DNA of 64,000 nucleotides from Flavobacteriaceae bacterium (GTDB lineage: Bacteria; Bacteroidota; Bacteroidia; Flavobacteriales; Flavobacteriaceae): assembly GCA_002862645.1 (NCBI GenBank), contig PKDQ01000008.1, positions 41,674 to 105,673 of the forward strand. The letters run 5' to 3'. Made by a program: the position numbers and the translations under genes. Positions 62,756-64,000 of the stretch are shown piece after piece; within the stretch, counting starts at the first letter, position 1, and each line of letters begins with the position of its first letter. Under the pieces are notes generated by a model that was given only the letters and a program-made list of their open reading frames with translations, did no database searches and was not told where the DNA came from.

Positions 62756-63502
62756 TTAGGTTAACATACCGCCATCTACGTGCAATACCTGTCCTGTTAT
62801 GTAAGCAGATAAATCAGCGGCTAAAAATAGGCAAGCGTTGGCTACATCATCTGGCGAGCCGCCGCGTTTTAATGGGATGCCCGCCCGCCATTGGGCAACG
62901 ACATCTTCAGGGAGCTTATCGGTCATTTCTGTTTCGATAAACCCTGGTGCGATCACATTTGATCTTATATTTCTTGAACCCAATTCGAGCGCTATTGATT
63001 TTGAAAAACCAATAATACCCGCTTTTGAAGCTGCATAATTTGATTGACCTGCATTTCCTTTAACACCAACAACAGAACTCATGTGAATTAAACTTCCGTG
63101 TCGTTGCTTGAGCATGGTGCGCTGTACCGCCTTGGTCATGTTAAACACAGACTTTAAGTTGACTTCAATGACGTTGTCAAAATCTTCTTCAGAAATACGC
63201 ATCAACAAATTGTCTTTGGTGATACCTGCGTTGTTTATCAATACATCAATTGAATCATATATTTCCAAAACATCAGAGACCAATTGCTGTGCAGCATCAA
63301 AATCTGCAGCGTTTGATTTAAATGCTTTTGCCGTGACGCCAAATGCGCTAAGTTCTGCTTCCAATTCTTTGGCTGGTCCCTCAGACGAACTGTAGCTAAA
63401 CGCCACATTGGCACCTTCTTTGGCAAAAGCCAAGGCTATACCTCGTCCTATGCCCCTACTGGCGCCTGTAATGATGATATTTTTTCCTTTTACTAAATCC
63501 AT
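62756..63502 (-). CDS. fabG: 3-oxoacyl-[acyl-carrier-protein] reductase
   Basis: FabG is the NADPH-dependent reductase of fatty-acid elongation. The 248 residues have the SDR features: GASRGIGRGIALAFAKEGA (TGxxxGIG), NAG in VLINNAGITKDN, the catalytic Ser in IHMSSVVGVKGNAGQ, the YxxxK in SNYAASKAGIIGFSK and PGFIETEMTDKLPE, with a C-terminal GQVLHVDGGMLT. GRG/AFS following the second strand fits NADPH. It starts 4 nt downstream of the sucD stop. Confidence 0.95.
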   Translation of the reverse strand: MDLVKGKNIIITGASRGIGRGIALAFAKEGANVAFSYSSSEGPAKELEAELSAFGVTAKAFKSNAADFDAAQQLVSDVLEIYDSIDVLINNAGITKDNLLMRISEEDFDNVIEVNLKSVFNMTKAVQRTMLKQRHGSLIHMSSVVGVKGNAGQSNYAASKAGIIGFSKSIALELGSRNIRSNVIAPGFIETEMTDKLPEDVVAQWRAGIPLKRGGSPDDVANACLFLAADLSAYITGQVLHVDGGMLT

Positions 63503-63506
63503 ACAA

Positions 63507-64000
63507 TTATGCTAATACTTGTGCTACGGTTTTTCCTATGGCTGCAGGAGAATCCACTACGTGTATTCCGCATGCTTTCATAATGGCTTTTTTGGCTTCG
63601 GCAGTATCTTCAGCCCCTCCAACTATTGCGCCAGCGTGTCCCATAGTACGCCCTTTAGGTGCTGTTTCCCCAGCAATAAAACCTACTACAGGTTTTGGAT
63701 TGCCTTGAGATTTAATCCAATTAGCAGCATCGGCCTCTAGCTGTCCGCCTATCTCACCGATCATAACAATACATTCGGTTTTGTCGTCTTCCATAAGCAA
63801 TTGGACTGCATCTTTGGTTGTAGTTCCAATAATGGGATCGCCACCAATACCAATAGCGGTCGTGATGCCATATCCTTCTTTTACTACTTGGTCGGCAGCT
63901 TCGTAGGTTAGCGTTCCCGATTTAGAAACGATACCGACATTTCCCTTTTTAAAGACAAAGCCGGGCATTATCCCTACTTTGGCTTCATCAGGCGAGATAA
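63507..64000 (-). CDS. sucD: Succinyl-CoA synthetase alpha subunit, C-terminal part (5' end outside window)
   Basis: SucD couples succinyl-CoA cleavage to nucleotide triphosphate synthesis in the TCA cycle. The frame is open to the right edge (ISPDEAKVGIMPGF precedes the apparent Met), so the gene starts beyond 64000. Visible: KGNVGIVSKSGTLTYEAADQVV, IGIGGDPIIGTTTKDAVQLLMED, IVMIGEIGGQLEADAANWI, and the phosphorylated histidine in GRTMGHAGAIVGG. Only about 160 of about 290 residues are present. Confidence 0.95.
   Translation of the reverse strand, partial: ISPDEAKVGIMPGFVFKKGNVGIVSKSGTLTYEAADQVVKEGYGITTAIGIGGDPIIGTTTKDAVQLLMEDDKTECIVMIGEIGGQLEADAANWIKSQGNPKPVVGFIAGETAPKGRTMGHAGAIVGGAEDTAEAKKAIMKACGIHVVDSPAAIGKTVAQVLA

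Overview
The window looks like a chromosome segment of a marine-type flavobacterium (Bacteroidota, Flavobacteriia). Evidence: AT-rich DNA; Bacteroidota promoter elements (TTTG-N19-TACTTTTG upstream of bshA, and many TAnnTTTG -7 boxes just before start codons); and a typical gene set: LptD and TamB envelope machinery, a DUF4369/TlpA lipoprotein, the bacillithiol gene bshA, a MutS2 of the short type, bifunctional HisB and HisIE, a fused E1 alpha/beta 2-oxoacid dehydrogenase, an SUI1 protein and DUF2461. No rRNA, CRISPR array, prophage or insertion sequence was seen; this is mostly housekeeping chromosome.

Layout. 1-4.6 kb: 3' end of a PgpH-type HD hydrolase, then a minus-strand block with tRNA-Arg, tRNA-Ser, a 34-residue membrane microprotein, YbjQ, an AI-2E permease, RsmE and TsaD. 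4.7-12 kb: TamB, then glycolysis (pfkA, gapA) and a BadF-type sugar kinase. 12-22 kb: envelope and redox block: RidA and LptD (minus), then amidase/SPOR, MlaD-like MCE protein, membrane Fe-S protein, small HAD protein, CCG-domain Fe-S protein, a 160-residue protein and a GH3 enzyme (plus). 22-27 kb: bshA, an acyl-CoA carboxylase beta subunit, a sterol-desaturase-family enzyme, two small lipoproteins and two small membrane proteins, then a non-coding stretch with a nested inverted-repeat structure. 27-38.5 kb: glycosyltransferase, orphan HsdR-N-domain protein, holA, E1 alpha/beta fusion, a catalytically degenerate M1-like protein fused to a beta barrel, a LOG-family protein and uvrA. 38.5-52 kb: glmM, an LpxL-like acyltransferase, TlpA, aroC, GltP-type symporter, mutS2, ung, SUI1 and a 2OG-Fe(II) oxygenase, interspersed with four broken genes. 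52-64 kb: DUF2461, an M61 peptidase, the complete compact histidine operon hisGDCBHAFI with a leader peptide and terminator-type attenuator, prohibitin, fabG and partial sucD.

The most notable points are: (1) an in-frame amber codon in an AcpH-like gene whose downstream 43 codons still match the family; (2) an alanine dehydrogenase with an N-terminal frameshift at an A-run and about 9 residues missing from its NAD-binding fold; (3) two more frameshifted relics (DCC family, spondin domain) in the same 12 kb; (4) a his leader/attenuator; (5) an unexplained structured element at 27.0-27.1 kb; (6) a pseudo-peptidase/barrel fusion; (7) at least five genes whose only plausible start is TTG. All identifications come from reading motifs and general family knowledge; no database search was possible.
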